Virus record (IMG/VR): IMGVR_UViG_3300047548_001106
Coordinates: 1-32,913 of that record
Reading direction: 5' to 3' (one strand)
DNA length: 32,913 bases
Source: a virus
Position 1 is the stretch's first letter; each line of letters begins with the position of its first letter. The notes below the pieces were generated by a model. It worked only from the letters and a program-made list of their open reading frames with translations, had not been told where the DNA came from and made no database searches. Positions 1 through 6,973 of the stretch are shown piece by piece. A program made the position numbers and the translations under genes.

Positions 1-45
1 ATTTTCAGGGGTGGAAGAACCTAACCTGGGGGGTTTGCAGACTGC

Positions 46-70
46 TGTGTCAGTAAGAGCAACTGACACA
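46..70. repeat. 9-bp perfect inverted repeat (hairpin/operator candidate)
   Basis: TGTGTCAGT and ACTGACACA flank a 7-nt spacer. The element lies downstream of the leftward ribbon-helix-helix gene, in what would be the leader of the primase gene if the window is circular. No T-run follows on either strand, so it does not look like an intrinsic terminator. An operator or an mRNA leader hairpin is possible. The rest of 1-131 shows no gene I can support. Confidence 0.5.
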
Positions 71-131
71 CGCGCACACGAAACAAAATTGCCTCCCGAG
101 TGGGGAGCGGGGTTTGCAAGGCGCTGGATGG

Positions 132-344
132 TCATGCGGTGCGCCCCTCATCGGGACTATTGGCACCCGTTGAATCGTCGCAGCATGGGCCGATATTCCC
201 GTACATGTGCCGACGAACAATCACCCGGATCATTTCGCTCAGCTTGCGGTCTTCACGTGCTGCCAGCTTCGTGAGGTCGATCAGCTCACGCTCTGTGAAC
301 CAAGCCTTGATGGGCTCGGAATGTTTGCGGTCATCAATTGTCAT
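132..344 (-). CDS. Ribbon-helix-helix-like small regulatory protein
   Basis: A 70-aa protein. Residues about 15-48 (FTERELIDLTKLAAREDRKL followed by SEMIRVIVRRHM) fit a ribbon-helix-helix DNA-binding fold of the Arc/CopG type: a short beta strand, then two helices with a conserved Glu/Leu pattern and a Ser-containing turn. The C-terminal 20 residues are polar and probably disordered. It is read in the same direction as the Cro-like gene upstream and probably belongs to the same early leftward transcript. A role in early gene regulation is inferred from fold and position only. Confidence 0.7.
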   Translation of the reverse strand: MTIDDRKHSEPIKAWFTERELIDLTKLAAREDRKLSEMIRVIVRRHMYGNIGPCCDDSTGANSPDEGRTA

Positions 345-381
345 TTTTATGCTCCATCAAAAAATCCCCGCCGATCCGTAC

Positions 382-528
382 TCAGCATTGCCCAATGGAG
401 TAATGGACGCTGACGCACAGACCAGCGCGAACGGTCACGCCAACATGGCGGGGAAAACCAGCCGACCAGCCATGCACCACGCCATGAACCACCAACGATT
501 CACGCTCAATGGACATTGGGCTGGTCAT
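382..528 (-). CDS. Possible 48-aa small ORF between cro-like and RHH genes
   Basis: An ATG at 528 opens 48 codons ending in TGA at 382-384, filling most of the 200-bp gap between two same-strand early genes. The predicted peptide (start MTSPMSIERESL) has no recognisable domain. A purine-rich stretch (GAGAGACAAG) lies upstream of the ATG. The gap could equally be untranslated leader, so confidence is low. Confidence 0.25.
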   Translation of the reverse strand: MTSPMSIERESLVVHGVVHGWSAGFPRHVGVTVRAGLCVSVHYSIGQC

Positions 529-545
529 CAACTTGTCTCTCTCGC

Positions 546-818
546 TCAGGCAACTTGCATGCTTGCAGTCACACGGCGCACCAGCTCTGTGGCCGTGGTG
601 TCGGCCAGCTCAGGCCAGATGCGGGCGAAGTCATCCGGGCGCATTTCGCGCCGGGTCACCGCGCCTTCGGTGAAGACTTCAATGGCGGCCATGTGCACCA
701 CGGGCACAGGTTTGTCGCCACTGATCCAGTCAGCCACTTGTGGCGGCTTGATGCCCAGATGGCGGGCCAGTGCGGCTTGCCGTCCGTGTTCTTGTTTGAG
801 CCAGTCATGTAGTTCCAT
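546..818 (-). CDS. Cro/YdaS-like helix-turn-helix repressor
   Basis: A 90-aa protein starting MELHDWLKQEHGRQAALARH. Residues 10-40 form a helix-turn-helix (QAALARHLGIKPPQVADWIS) typical of Cro/YdaS-type phage regulators, and the C-terminal half is helical. A longer reading starting with TTG at 854 is possible. The ATG at 818 is preferred because it fits the domain and sits exactly where transcription should begin from the promoter at 826-854, giving a leaderless mRNA. It is divergent from the CI-like gene at 896. By analogy with lambda it should be the first gene of the lytic leftward transcript and repress the lysogenic promoter. Confidence 0.8.
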   Translation of the reverse strand: MELHDWLKQEHGRQAALARHLGIKPPQVADWISGDKPVPVVHMAAIEVFTEGAVTRREMRPDDFARIWPELADTTATELVRRVTASMQVA

Positions 819-825
819 GACGGGC

Positions 826-854
826 ATTATTAGCCACGACATAAGCACTGTCAA
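826..854 (-). promoter_or_regulatory. Near-consensus sigma70 promoter for the cro-like gene (PR-like)
   Basis: On the minus strand a perfect -35 TTGACA (849-854) is followed by a 17-bp spacer and a -10 AATAAT (826-831, five of six matches to consensus). The predicted start, about seven bases beyond the -10, falls on or next to the A of the cro-like ATG at 818, so the transcript would have no ribosome binding site. Repressor operators presumably overlap this 40-bp divergent region, but I cannot define them by symmetry. Confidence 0.7.
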
Positions 855-895
855 TAGCCTTAGATGAATTCCTTTTCTTAGCCCTTGACTATCTA

Positions 896-1288
896 ATGCA
901 ACTCGTGCAAACCATTGATGAAACCAGACGCCAGCGCCTTGACATGCTGATCAGACAGCATGGCGGCATTGCGCCGCTCAATGAATCAATTGGTTTAGCC
1001 AGAACTGATGCAACCATTTCACAAATTAAAAACAAATCTGTTCATTCAAAAACAGGGACACCCAGAGCCATGGGTGATTCGCTTGCCCGAAGAATTGAGG
1101 TTGCACTGAGCCTTCCCAGCGGATGGATGGACACTCCGCCCACTCAGGCGGAGCGCAATGGCATTGACGATCAACGATCCAAAATTGCCCAGCTCATGGA
1201 GTCATTGCCGGATGACCAATTGGCTGTCGCTCTACGATTGCTTGATGCGCTTGCGAAACCAGAGCAGGGCAACGGCACCAACGGATGA
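896..1288 (+). CDS. Short CI-like phage repressor (no peptidase domain)
   Basis: A 130-aa protein. The N-terminal 80 residues match the layout of phage/XRE repressors of the form RRQRLDMLIRQHGG...ISQIKNK, then an SxTGxPRxMGDSLARRIE stretch and GWMDTPP. The final 35 residues (SKIAQLMESLPDDQLAVALR) are a helical tail. The S24 LexA-type peptidase domain of full-length CI is absent, so RecA-stimulated self-cleavage is not expected and induction must work another way. It is divergent from the cro-like gene, with starts 77 bp apart. The start is chosen from family alignment by memory. No convincing ribosome binding site is seen. Confidence 0.75.
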   Translation: MQLVQTIDETRRQRLDMLIRQHGGIAPLNESIGLARTDATISQIKNKSVHSKTGTPRAMGDSLARRIEVALSLPSGWMDTPPTQAERNGIDDQRSKIAQLMESLPDDQLAVALRLLDALAKPEQGNGTNG

Positions 1289-1332
1289 AGGCAGGCCCAG
1301 CCAGGTTGCGGTCGTGATCTGGCTGGACAAGT

Positions 1333-1599
1333 TCAGGCAACGGGATCGTTGAGTACTCCCAACTCAACAAAGATGGCCGGTTGCAGGCTGGCCGTGATCC
1401 GGTTGAGGTTACGGGCCAAGGCCACCAATTCAGCTTCCACATCGTTCAGGTTCAATGCCCTGCATCGGGTGATGGCGCTGTTGATCCCATATTCGGCCCT
1501 GTTCAGCTCATAGGCCAAACCTCCCACGTTGCCCATGGTCTTTTTGACCCTGGACGCCATGACCGCCGCGCGGTCTGACTGCGTGTTTTTCTCTTCCAT
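1333..1599 (-). CDS. Hypothetical 88-aa protein
   Basis: Starts MEEKNTQSDRAAVMASRVKK, with AAGGA a few bases before the ATG. It is hydrophilic and mostly helical, with no recognised family. It lies on the strand opposite its neighbours, between the CI-like gene and the rightward accessory operon, so it may be a lysogeny-expressed (moron-like) or antitoxin-like gene. The good ribosome binding site and normal amino-acid composition argue that it is real. Confidence 0.55.
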   Translation of the reverse strand: MEEKNTQSDRAAVMASRVKKTMGNVGGLAYELNRAEYGINSAITRCRALNLNDVEAELVALARNLNRITASLQPAIFVELGVLNDPVA

Positions 1600-1612
1600 G
1601 CGATTCCTTGAA

Positions 1613-1632
1613 GCACCCGCCCAGCGCGGGTG
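1613..1632. terminator. GC-rich hairpin, possible weak terminator
   Basis: CACCCGC and GCGGGTG pair around a 5-nt loop, followed on the plus strand by a short T-rich stretch (TTGCTATTTT). It could stop readthrough from the repressor gene before the accessory operon begins. The T-run is interrupted, so efficiency is uncertain. Confidence 0.35.
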
Positions 1633-1652
1633 TTGCTATTTTCCCAAAATAA

Positions 1653-1691
1653 TTACGTTGTGGCTATTGCATAATCTTTACGTTGTGGCTA
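1653..1691 (+). promoter_or_regulatory. Two 14-bp direct repeats upstream of the accessory operon
   Basis: TTACGTTGTGGCTA occurs at 1653-1666 and 1678-1691, 25 bp apart start to start, in an otherwise AT-rich gap just before the first rightward accessory gene. Tandem sites of this spacing are typical operators or activator sites. A CATAAT (-10-like) lies between them at 1669-1674. Regulator unknown. Confidence 0.5.
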
Positions 1692-1729
1692 AGATTTTGC
1701 CCATTGCCACTCATTCAAGGAGATTTCAC

Positions 1730-1867
1730 ATGAGCCCCTACCTGCTGGAAAACCTCTATCACAGCCTTGGCCGACCACGTTGGTTTTGGCCGAGCGTCAT
1801 GGCCTTGCTGCTGGTGCTGATCGTCATCGGCTCCAGCGTCAGCCCTGAATTCGAGCTGATGTACTGA
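1730..1867 (+). CDS. Small single-pass membrane protein (45 aa)
   Basis: Starts MSPYLLENLYHSLG, preceded by a strong Shine-Dalgarno (AAGGAGA) at ideal spacing. Residues about 18-37 (WFWPSVMALLLVLIVIGSSV) form one transmembrane helix, and the short C-terminus ends SPEFELMY. First gene of the rightward accessory operon. No family recognised. Small phage membrane proteins in this position are often accessory or exclusion functions, but nothing here proves that. Confidence 0.6.
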   Translation: MSPYLLENLYHSLGRPRWFWPSVMALLLVLIVIGSSVSPEFELMY

Positions 1868-1875
1868 GCGCAGCC

Positions 1876-2160
1876 GTGGACAAGCTGCCGCCTCCAACGT
1901 GTGAGCAGTTGCGTCATGCCTTTGAGCAGTTGGCCGCACGGTGCAAGGAACTCAAGCCCTTGAATTTCATGCAGGCCATGGAGCACCCAACGTGGTCACG
2001 TGTCATTCGCTGCAAGGCCAGCGCAGACCGCAAAGAGGAATTCAAGCGCAACACCACCAGGCGCGTGAAGTTGGTGCGCCGCATCAACCCGGCCACCGGC
2101 CAGTGGTTCACCCAGCGAGTCCCCGGCGAATTTGACGCCGATCAACCCCAGTTTTTTTAA
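1876..2160 (+). CDS. Hypothetical basic 94-aa protein (GTG start)
   Basis: Starts at GTG (MDKLPPPTCEQLRHAFEQLA), only 8 nt after the preceding stop codon. The middle is rich in Arg/Lys (RKEEFKRNTTRRVKLVRRIN), suggesting nucleic-acid contact. No family recognised. A later in-frame ATG would give a protein starting MQAMEHPTW. The GTG start is favoured by tight gene packing. Confidence 0.5.
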   Translation: MDKLPPPTCEQLRHAFEQLAARCKELKPLNFMQAMEHPTWSRVIRCKASADRKEEFKRNTTRRVKLVRRINPATGQWFTQRVPGEFDADQPQFF

Positions 2161-2178
2161 CCACCAACCGAGAAACAC

Positions 2179-2568
2179 ATGACAGACCTTTCCATTGAGC
2201 AAGACATTCAAGCCGCCGGTGCCAATAAGTACCCGCGCATCACCCCTGCCGACATCGAGGCAAACATTGCCGACGAGTATTACATCAACGCTGGGGATGC
2301 CACTCTTTCTGAAATGCGGAATGTAGGCATTGACGGTAGCCACCCGCTTGATTTGCTGACATTTTGTGTGTTGGTGCTGCGCAACGGGTTCACTGTGACT
2401 GGTGAGTCGGCTTGCGCAAGTCCTGAAAACTTCAACGAAGAAATCGGCCGAAAAATTGCGCGTCAAAACGCCATTCAAAAAATTTGGCCGCTCATGGGCT
2501 ATGAGCTTCGCAGTCGGCTTGATGAAGCCTCTCGCAAAGACGCTTGCATTCGTGCTTGCGAAGGTTGA
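2179..2568 (+). CDS. Phage Gp49-like protein
   Basis: A 129-aa protein with the signature of the phage Gp49 family: EYYINAGDA near residue 35, then HPLDLLTFCVLVLRNGFTVT and ESACASPENFNEEIGRKIAR, ending in a helical tail (IWPLMGYELRSRL). The family is common in the early regions of proteobacterial temperate phages and its biochemical role is unknown to me. Family assignment is from recalled sequence pattern. Confidence 0.8.
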   Translation: MTDLSIEQDIQAAGANKYPRITPADIEANIADEYYINAGDATLSEMRNVGIDGSHPLDLLTFCVLVLRNGFTVTGESACASPENFNEEIGRKIARQNAIQKIWPLMGYELRSRLDEASRKDACIRACEG

Positions 2569-2591
2569 TCCACAAACGAAAGACAAAACCC

Positions 2592-2942
2592 ATGAAAGCC
2601 TTTTCCGTTTTTCTTCAAGACCTGAATCTGGGTCAAACCCACTCACTACTGACGCAAGACCTGCACGACCTGTTGCAGACCGTCAAAAGCACCGGGCGCA
2701 GTGGCACCCTGACCGTCAAGATCAAAGTTTCAGCGGCCACCCGTGGCGGTGACGTTGACAAGGTGACCATTGCCGCCGATCGCAAATTGGAGCTGCCCAA
2801 GCCAGAGCAGCCCACTGACTTTTTCTGGCTCACGGATGACGCCGAGCCGACCCGCCAGCACCCACGCCAGCACGACCTGGACTTGCGTGACGCCAAGACC
2901 CCTGCCGAAACACCGCTGGCCGCGCTCAAGCAAGCCAGTTGA
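2592..2942 (+). CDS. Hypothetical protein, partner of the DUF2303 gene
   Basis: A 116-aa protein starting MKAFSVFLQDLNLGQTHSLL. Residues 15-65 have a mixed alpha/beta pattern (HDLLQTVKSTGRSGTLTVKI...KVTIAADRK), followed by a charged C-terminal half (PEQPTDFFWLTDDAEPTRQHP). Small proteins of this appearance often sit just upstream of DUF2303 genes in phages, as here. Function unknown. Confidence 0.6.
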   Translation: MKAFSVFLQDLNLGQTHSLLTQDLHDLLQTVKSTGRSGTLTVKIKVSAATRGGDVDKVTIAADRKLELPKPEQPTDFFWLTDDAEPTRQHPRQHDLDLRDAKTPAETPLAALKQAS

Positions 2943-2992
2943 TCGGCCATTGCCTCTTTTTCATTTCCCACCAACCTCCCGCAAAACACACC

Positions 2993-3838
2993 ATGACCAA
3001 CGAAATCACCATGCAAGACACGCCCGAGCTGTTCGACATTGCGCAGCACCTCATGAACCAAGCGGCTGCCGCGCTCAAGCCCGAGCAAGTGGCACACGCC
3101 ACCTTTGTGACCGTGCCGCCCGGTTACAGCCACAAGGATGTGACGGAGCTGGTGCGCAAGGCCGCACCCATGCCGCACCGCAAGCAAGGCGTTATCGAGC
3201 TTGCCAGCGTGGACAGCTTCATCACCTTTTGCAAAGAGCAGCAACGCGAGGCAACGGGTTATATCTACGCCAACCCGGACACGCTCACCATGACTGCCGT
3301 GTTCAACGACAACCGCTCAGCCGATGCGGGATGGCGTGACCATCAGGCCAAGTTCCAGGCCAAGTTCACGCCCGAATTTCAGCGCTGGCTGGAAAACAAC
3401 GGGCACAGCCGCGCCAAAGGCCAGACCGAGTTTGCCGAGTTCATTGAAGACAACTTGGCCGACATCACCGAGCCAGCCGCGCAGCAGTTGCTGGAAGTTG
3501 CCAGCACCATCCAGGCCAAGACCGACATCAATTTCAGCAGCGCCAAGCGCCTGCATGACGGCCAGGTGCAACTGGGCTACACCGAGACCATCAATGCCAG
3601 TGCCGGTGCCAATGGTGCGCTCCAAATCCCCAAAGAATTCGCGCTGGGCTTGCGCATCTTCAAAAACGGTGACGGCTACAAGCTCCGCGCCCGCCTGAAA
3701 TACCGACTGGGCAACGGCCAGGTCAAGTTCTGGTATGAGCTGGATCGACCCGAGCGAGCCGTGGAGGACGCTTTTGCCGGGTATGTGGATGCCGTGTCTG
3801 AGCGCAGCGGCTATGTGGTGTTGCTGGGCAATGCGTGA
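2993..3838 (+). CDS. DUF2303 (YfdQ-like) phage protein
   Basis: A 281-aa protein. It contains HRKQGVIELASVDSFITFCK near residues 60-80, then DNRSADAGWRDHQAKFQ, QTEFAEFIEDNLADI and a C-terminal region with KFWYELDRPERAVEDAF, the conserved order of the DUF2303/YfdQ family of lambdoid and related phages. The family is found in early gene clusters and its molecular role is unknown. The start at 2993 was chosen because homologues begin close to this Met. Confidence 0.8.
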   Translation: MTNEITMQDTPELFDIAQHLMNQAAAALKPEQVAHATFVTVPPGYSHKDVTELVRKAAPMPHRKQGVIELASVDSFITFCKEQQREATGYIYANPDTLTMTAVFNDNRSADAGWRDHQAKFQAKFTPEFQRWLENNGHSRAKGQTEFAEFIEDNLADITEPAAQQLLEVASTIQAKTDINFSSAKRLHDGQVQLGYTETINASAGANGALQIPKEFALGLRIFKNGDGYKLRARLKYRLGNGQVKFWYELDRPERAVEDAFAGYVDAVSERSGYVVLLGNA

Positions 3839-3845
3839 GGCTGCA

Positions 3846-4151
3846 ATGACCAAGCCAAAGACACCGCAAAAAGTCCAGAGTGCACCCCTGTTGCTGGAGC
3901 AGGCCAGGGGCCACATGGAGGCCCGCGCATCGACCTATGACCAGCCAGGGGGTGAGCGCTCCATGGGCAAGGCCGTGGCGGCATTCAACGCCATCACGGG
4001 CCGTGCGCTGGCCGAGTCTGAGGGTTGGTTGCTGTTGCAGTTGCTCAAGGATGTGCGTCTGTTCCAGCGACCCGGCTACCACGCCGACAGCGCCGAGGAT
4101 TGCATTGCCTATGCAGCCCTCAAGGCCGAGGCCAAGGGGATGGGCCGATGA
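3846..4151 (+). CDS. DUF6378-like phage protein
   Basis: A 101-aa protein. The core (RASTYDQPGGERSMGKAVAA, then LLLQLLKDVRLFQRPGYHAD and DSAEDCIAYAALKAE) resembles the DUF6378 family, all-alpha proteins that look distantly like MazG-type folds. Starts 7 nt after the DUF2303 gene ends. Its stop overlaps the next start (ATGA). Function unknown; a nucleotide-metabolism link is only suggested by the nearby dUTPase. Confidence 0.6.
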   Translation: MTKPKTPQKVQSAPLLLEQARGHMEARASTYDQPGGERSMGKAVAAFNAITGRALAESEGWLLLQLLKDVRLFQRPGYHADSAEDCIAYAALKAEAKGMGR

Positions 4152-4630
4152 CGCGCATGACCGATTCGCATGGCGGCTTGCATGTCAAGGTGTCCGCGCA
4201 GCGCAAGAGTGACAGCCTGCGAAGCCGTGTGGAGGCCGAGTTGCTGAAAGCCTATGAGCCGATCAGCGCGGAGCGCATCGCCACCCTGTTGCATGATCCA
4301 TCCATTTCGGTGGCAAGTGCCATCCAGGCGCTGGTGAGCCAGCAACGCGCCTACCGTGCCAGCCGCCGTGGTCGCACCAGCTTTTACCTGTGGGGCCGTG
4401 ACCCGAGCGCATCCGTTGGCAAGGTCAAGGCCCGCGCGGGATCTGATGCCGATGTGATGAAGCGCCCGACCTATGACGGGCGTGAATTGCGCCGCCTGCC
4501 GATCCCTGAGGGCCGGTACCGGGCGTATGAGTTGCCCAGCTTGGTCAATGGCAAGCCGGTACCGCCGCGCGGCATTCATGCCCAGTGCGTTGGCCTGCCT
4601 TTCAAGCACGACCTGACGCGAGGCACCTGA
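4148..4630 (+). CDS. Hypothetical protein, possibly with a winged helix
   Basis: A 160-aa protein. Residues about 20-80 (RSRVEAELLKAYEPISAERI...ISVASAIQALVSQQRAYRAS) look like a winged-helix domain with a wing ending in FYLWG. The C-terminal part has no recognised domain. ATGA overlap with the gene before and a one-base TGATG overlap with the gene after suggest translational coupling. DNA binding is an inference. Confidence 0.55.
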   Translation: MTRMTDSHGGLHVKVSAQRKSDSLRSRVEAELLKAYEPISAERIATLLHDPSISVASAIQALVSQQRAYRASRRGRTSFYLWGRDPSASVGKVKARAGSDADVMKRPTYDGRELRRLPIPEGRYRAYELPSLVNGKPVPPRGIHAQCVGLPFKHDLTRGT

Positions 4631-5172
4631 TGCGCAAGCAATCGGCCTATGCACGAAAGCGCAGCCGCATGGATGCGCCCTGCACCTACAGCATATTGAC
4701 CGAGCTGTCGGCCAGCCCGACCCAGCCCATGGCGCTGCATCGCCGCTCTTACCAGCTCACGCGCATGTGGCAGGGGCTCACGGCCATTGAACGTGCGCCA
4801 GAGCCCAGCAAGGACGATTGGCGCGTTTGCAGTGATGCGGTGAACCTCATGGAAACGCTGATCACATCGAATGGCGGGCTTTGGCCTGACTGCGATGGCG
4901 ATTTGGTGCACATCCAGGACGCGCAAGGCTTGCTGCAAGACGCCATCGCGGCACTGGCAATGGCTGGAAAACGCAACCTCAGTGGCGGAAACATCCGACT
5001 TGATGCACGGGGCATTGTGGCCGTTCGCGGCATCTTGGAGGACTACCAGACGATTTTGGAAACGCTGCCAGAGCGCACCCTGATTCGGGCGCACCGGCTC
5101 ACCGAAATCCGCATCAAAGAAATCCTGCGCGGCAAGACCCAGCCGCACGACATTGAAATCATCGACCTTTGA
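4630..5172 (+). CDS. Hypothetical helical phage protein
   Basis: A 180-aa protein, mostly helical, with an N-terminal basic segment (MRKQSAYARKRSRMDAPCTY). It resembles by eye the uncharacterised early proteins of beta- and gammaproteobacterial phages that follow DUF2303 clusters, but I do not recognise a named family. Start chosen from the TGATG overlap. Confidence 0.6.
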   Translation: MRKQSAYARKRSRMDAPCTYSILTELSASPTQPMALHRRSYQLTRMWQGLTAIERAPEPSKDDWRVCSDAVNLMETLITSNGGLWPDCDGDLVHIQDAQGLLQDAIAALAMAGKRNLSGGNIRLDARGIVAVRGILEDYQTILETLPERTLIRAHRLTEIRIKEILRGKTQPHDIEIIDL

Positions 5173-5177
5173 CCATC

Positions 5178-5633
5178 ATGTTTCTGAAAACCCAAAAAAC
5201 CCACCCTGATGCAGTGCTGCCGGTCTACGGATCGGGAGGCGCTGGCTGCTTTGACCTGATCGCTGTTGAAGTCAATGGCGGCAAAGATGCTGTCAACGTA
5301 CTGAGCGGTGCGCCAGTGCTTTGCAACATCGGCCTTGCCTTTGAAATTCCAGTGGGCCATGTGATGCTGATTTTTTCGCGCAGCGGCCATGGCTTCAAAA
5401 ATGCCGTGCGTTTGAGCAACTGTGTTGGCGTCATTGACAGCGACTACCGTGGCACCGTCCAGGTCAAGCTGACCATGGACGCCAGCGCCGAATACCGCCC
5501 CATGCAGATCAAGCCCGGTGACCGTGTGGCGCAAGCCATGATCGTGCCCAGCCCTTACGTGCACTTTGAGTTGGCCGAGAAACTTGGTGAGACCGAGCGC
5601 GGTGATGGAGGCTTTGGGAGTACGGGCGCATGA
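5178..5633 (+). CDS. dut: dUTPase (dUTP diphosphatase), trimeric type
   Basis: A 151-aa protein with all five motifs of trimeric dUTPases in order: AGCFDLIA (1), FSRSGHGFKN (2), GVIDSDYRG with the catalytic Asp (3), KPGDRVAQAMI (4), and the glycine-rich RGDGGFGSTG at the C-terminus (5). The enzyme hydrolyses dUTP to dUMP and diphosphate, keeping uracil out of DNA and feeding dTMP synthesis. Motif 2 has Ser in place of the usual Pro (PRSG), a tolerated variant. A TTG 9 nt upstream is an alternative start. Stop overlaps the next start by ATGA. Confidence 0.93.
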   Translation: MFLKTQKTHPDAVLPVYGSGGAGCFDLIAVEVNGGKDAVNVLSGAPVLCNIGLAFEIPVGHVMLIFSRSGHGFKNAVRLSNCVGVIDSDYRGTVQVKLTMDASAEYRPMQIKPGDRVAQAMIVPSPYVHFELAEKLGETERGDGGFGSTGA

Positions 5634-5734
5634 ATACTTGGCCCTTCCCAGCTTTTCCGCTGCCACCCTACAAAGAGCCACGCAAATCGCGCATGCCGCT
5701 CTACCCGGTGGATGCCGAGGAGTCGCCGCTATGA
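5630..5734 (+). CDS. 34-aa micro-ORF coupled to dUTPase
   Basis: ATG at 5630 overlaps the dUTPase stop (ATGA), and its own TGA at 5732-5734 overlaps the next ATG in the same way. The peptide (MNTWPFPAFPLPPYKEPRKS then RMPLYPVDAEESPL) is proline-rich with no domain. The perfect fit between two genes by double ATGA overlap is the main evidence that it is translated, at least to keep ribosomes running through the operon. Confidence 0.55.
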   Translation: MNTWPFPAFPLPPYKEPRKSRMPLYPVDAEESPL

Positions 5735-5970
5735 CCAGCCACACCCTGATCGTTTGCAAGGGCGTGAATGCTGATGGCAGCGAGTGCGCAAAGGCCGAAG
5801 AATGCGCCCATTTCAGCGCATTTGGCATCGACCACAAGACGCTGAATTTGTGTGAGCAGATCGGTGAGCCCATGCACTTTTTCAAGCCTTGGCGTGACAT
5901 GGTGCGTGAAGGCGGTTTTTTGTCCATCAAGTTCATCCAGGCCACGCCGCAAATGGAGTTGCTGCCATGA
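5731..5970 (+). CDS. Hypothetical small Cys-containing protein
   Basis: A 79-aa protein starting MTSHTLIVCKGVNADGSECA. It carries four cysteines at about residues 9, 19, 25 and 42, the first three spaced like a small metal-binding knuckle. No family recognised. ATGA overlaps on both sides. Confidence 0.55.
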   Translation: MTSHTLIVCKGVNADGSECAKAEECAHFSAFGIDHKTLNLCEQIGEPMHFFKPWRDMVREGGFLSIKFIQATPQMELLP

Positions 5971-6350
5971 GCGACTGGAGCTGCTGCAACCCTGTTGGCA
6001 AATGTGAGCGCGGCCTTGGCTGCCCAGCGGGTGGCGCTTGCCATTCCATGCCTGGATGCGCTGACACGCTTTGCCCAGGCCATCCGGGATCAGCAAGGGT
6101 TGCCAGGGTCAAGCGCAGTTACCCGAAAAAAGCGCCCATGCTGGCCGCAACGTCACGCATCTACATCAAGCATCTTGCGCGGGCAATGCTGTTGTTTGTG
6201 CTGGTTGCAATGGCCTGCGCCGCCGCCGTTTCGATGATCTCGCGATACCCACCGAAAACCGATTGCACCAAGTTGATGGGCATGTGGAATGGCAACCCAC
6301 CTGCTTATCTGGTTTTGAAGTGCAAGGGCGCTGCGGAGGCCAAGCCATGA
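5967..6350 (+). CDS. Cys-rich N-terminus plus transmembrane segment
   Basis: A 127-aa protein. The first 40 residues hold eight cysteines (CCNPVGKCERGLGCPAGGAC then CADTLC), a basic linker follows, and one hydrophobic helix at about residues 72-90 (ARAMLLFVLVAMACAAAVSM). Topology suggests a metal-binding N-terminal part anchored to the inner membrane. No family recognised. Confidence 0.5.
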   Translation: MSDWSCCNPVGKCERGLGCPAGGACHSMPGCADTLCPGHPGSARVARVKRSYPKKAPMLAATSRIYIKHLARAMLLFVLVAMACAAAVSMISRYPPKTDCTKLMGMWNGNPPAYLVLKCKGAAEAKP

Positions 6351-6529
6351 CGCCAATGCCAGCCGCATACAACCGATGCAGGCCGGCGCAGCCATCCGAG
6401 CGCTGCCGCAACTGCAAGCGGTGGCTCGACCATCCAGAGCAGACCACCTGGAATGTTGTCCCCGTGGTCAACGTCCAAAACCACCAGAGCAAGGCATGTG
6501 TGCACATGCCGATTTCAAGGATGCAATGA
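6347..6529 (+). CDS. 60-aa protein with CxxC-like cysteines
   Basis: Starts MTPMPAAYNRCRPAQPSERC, then RNCKRWLDHPEQTT. Cysteines at about 11, 20, 23 and 51 could bind zinc, as in many tiny phage zinc-finger proteins. Chosen start is the ATG overlapping the previous stop. Function unknown. Confidence 0.5.
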   Translation: MTPMPAAYNRCRPAQPSERCRNCKRWLDHPEQTTWNVVPVVNVQNHQSKACVHMPISRMQ

Positions 6530-6530
6530 C

Positions 6531-6752
6531 ATGAGCGAAATCAAGACATTCCAGACACGCAAGCCAACCTGCCCACACTGCGGGCACGGCATGACCGACG
6601 ATGAAATGCTGCAAGACCCCGGCGACCTGTACCGGCTGCCATGGCTTGAGGGTACCGGCTCAACCGAGTGCCCGCATTGCGAACAAACCTATTTCGTGCA
6701 AGGCGGTTACATCCCGCACTACACCAGCGCAAAAACGGAGGTGGAGCTATGA
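6531..6752 (+). CDS. Small zinc-ribbon protein
   Basis: A 73-aa protein with two CPHC knuckles (TCPHCGHGMTDDEM at about 14-27 and ECPHCEQTYFVQGG at about 46-59), a clear zinc ribbon. Such small phage ribbons may bind nucleic acid or a host protein; no specific family recognised. ATGA overlap with the following gene. Confidence 0.65.
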   Translation: MSEIKTFQTRKPTCPHCGHGMTDDEMLQDPGDLYRLPWLEGTGSTECPHCEQTYFVQGGYIPHYTSAKTEVEL

Positions 6753-6973
6753 GCATGCAATCACTCAGACCCGATGTGTACGCCGCCATTTGCTTTGCCC
6801 TTTGGCATCACCAGGGCGGCAATTCACCCGTGGGCCAGCCGCTGCGTCCAATGCTTGGTCTGGGGCAACACGACCACATGACGCCAGACCAGCTTGAAGC
6901 CGCCAAGCGTTTGGCAAAAGCCATTGAAACCATTGATTTGACCGTTGGAATTACGACAGGAGAAACCGCATGA
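6749..6973 (+). CDS. Hypothetical 74-aa protein
   Basis: Starts MSMQSLRPDVYAAICFALWH. A central segment (HHQGGNSPVGQPLRPMLGLG) precedes a helix (LEAAKRLAKAIETID). It resembles by eye small phage proteins of unknown function. Held between two ATGA overlaps. Confidence 0.55.
   Translation: MSMQSLRPDVYAAICFALWHHQGGNSPVGQPLRPMLGLGQHDHMTPDQLEAAKRLAKAIETIDLTVGITTGETA

Noticed and set aside
100-867. Long plus-strand open frame at the left end
   Set aside because: It lies antisense to the RHH and Cro-like genes, has biased composition and no domain. It is a shadow frame.
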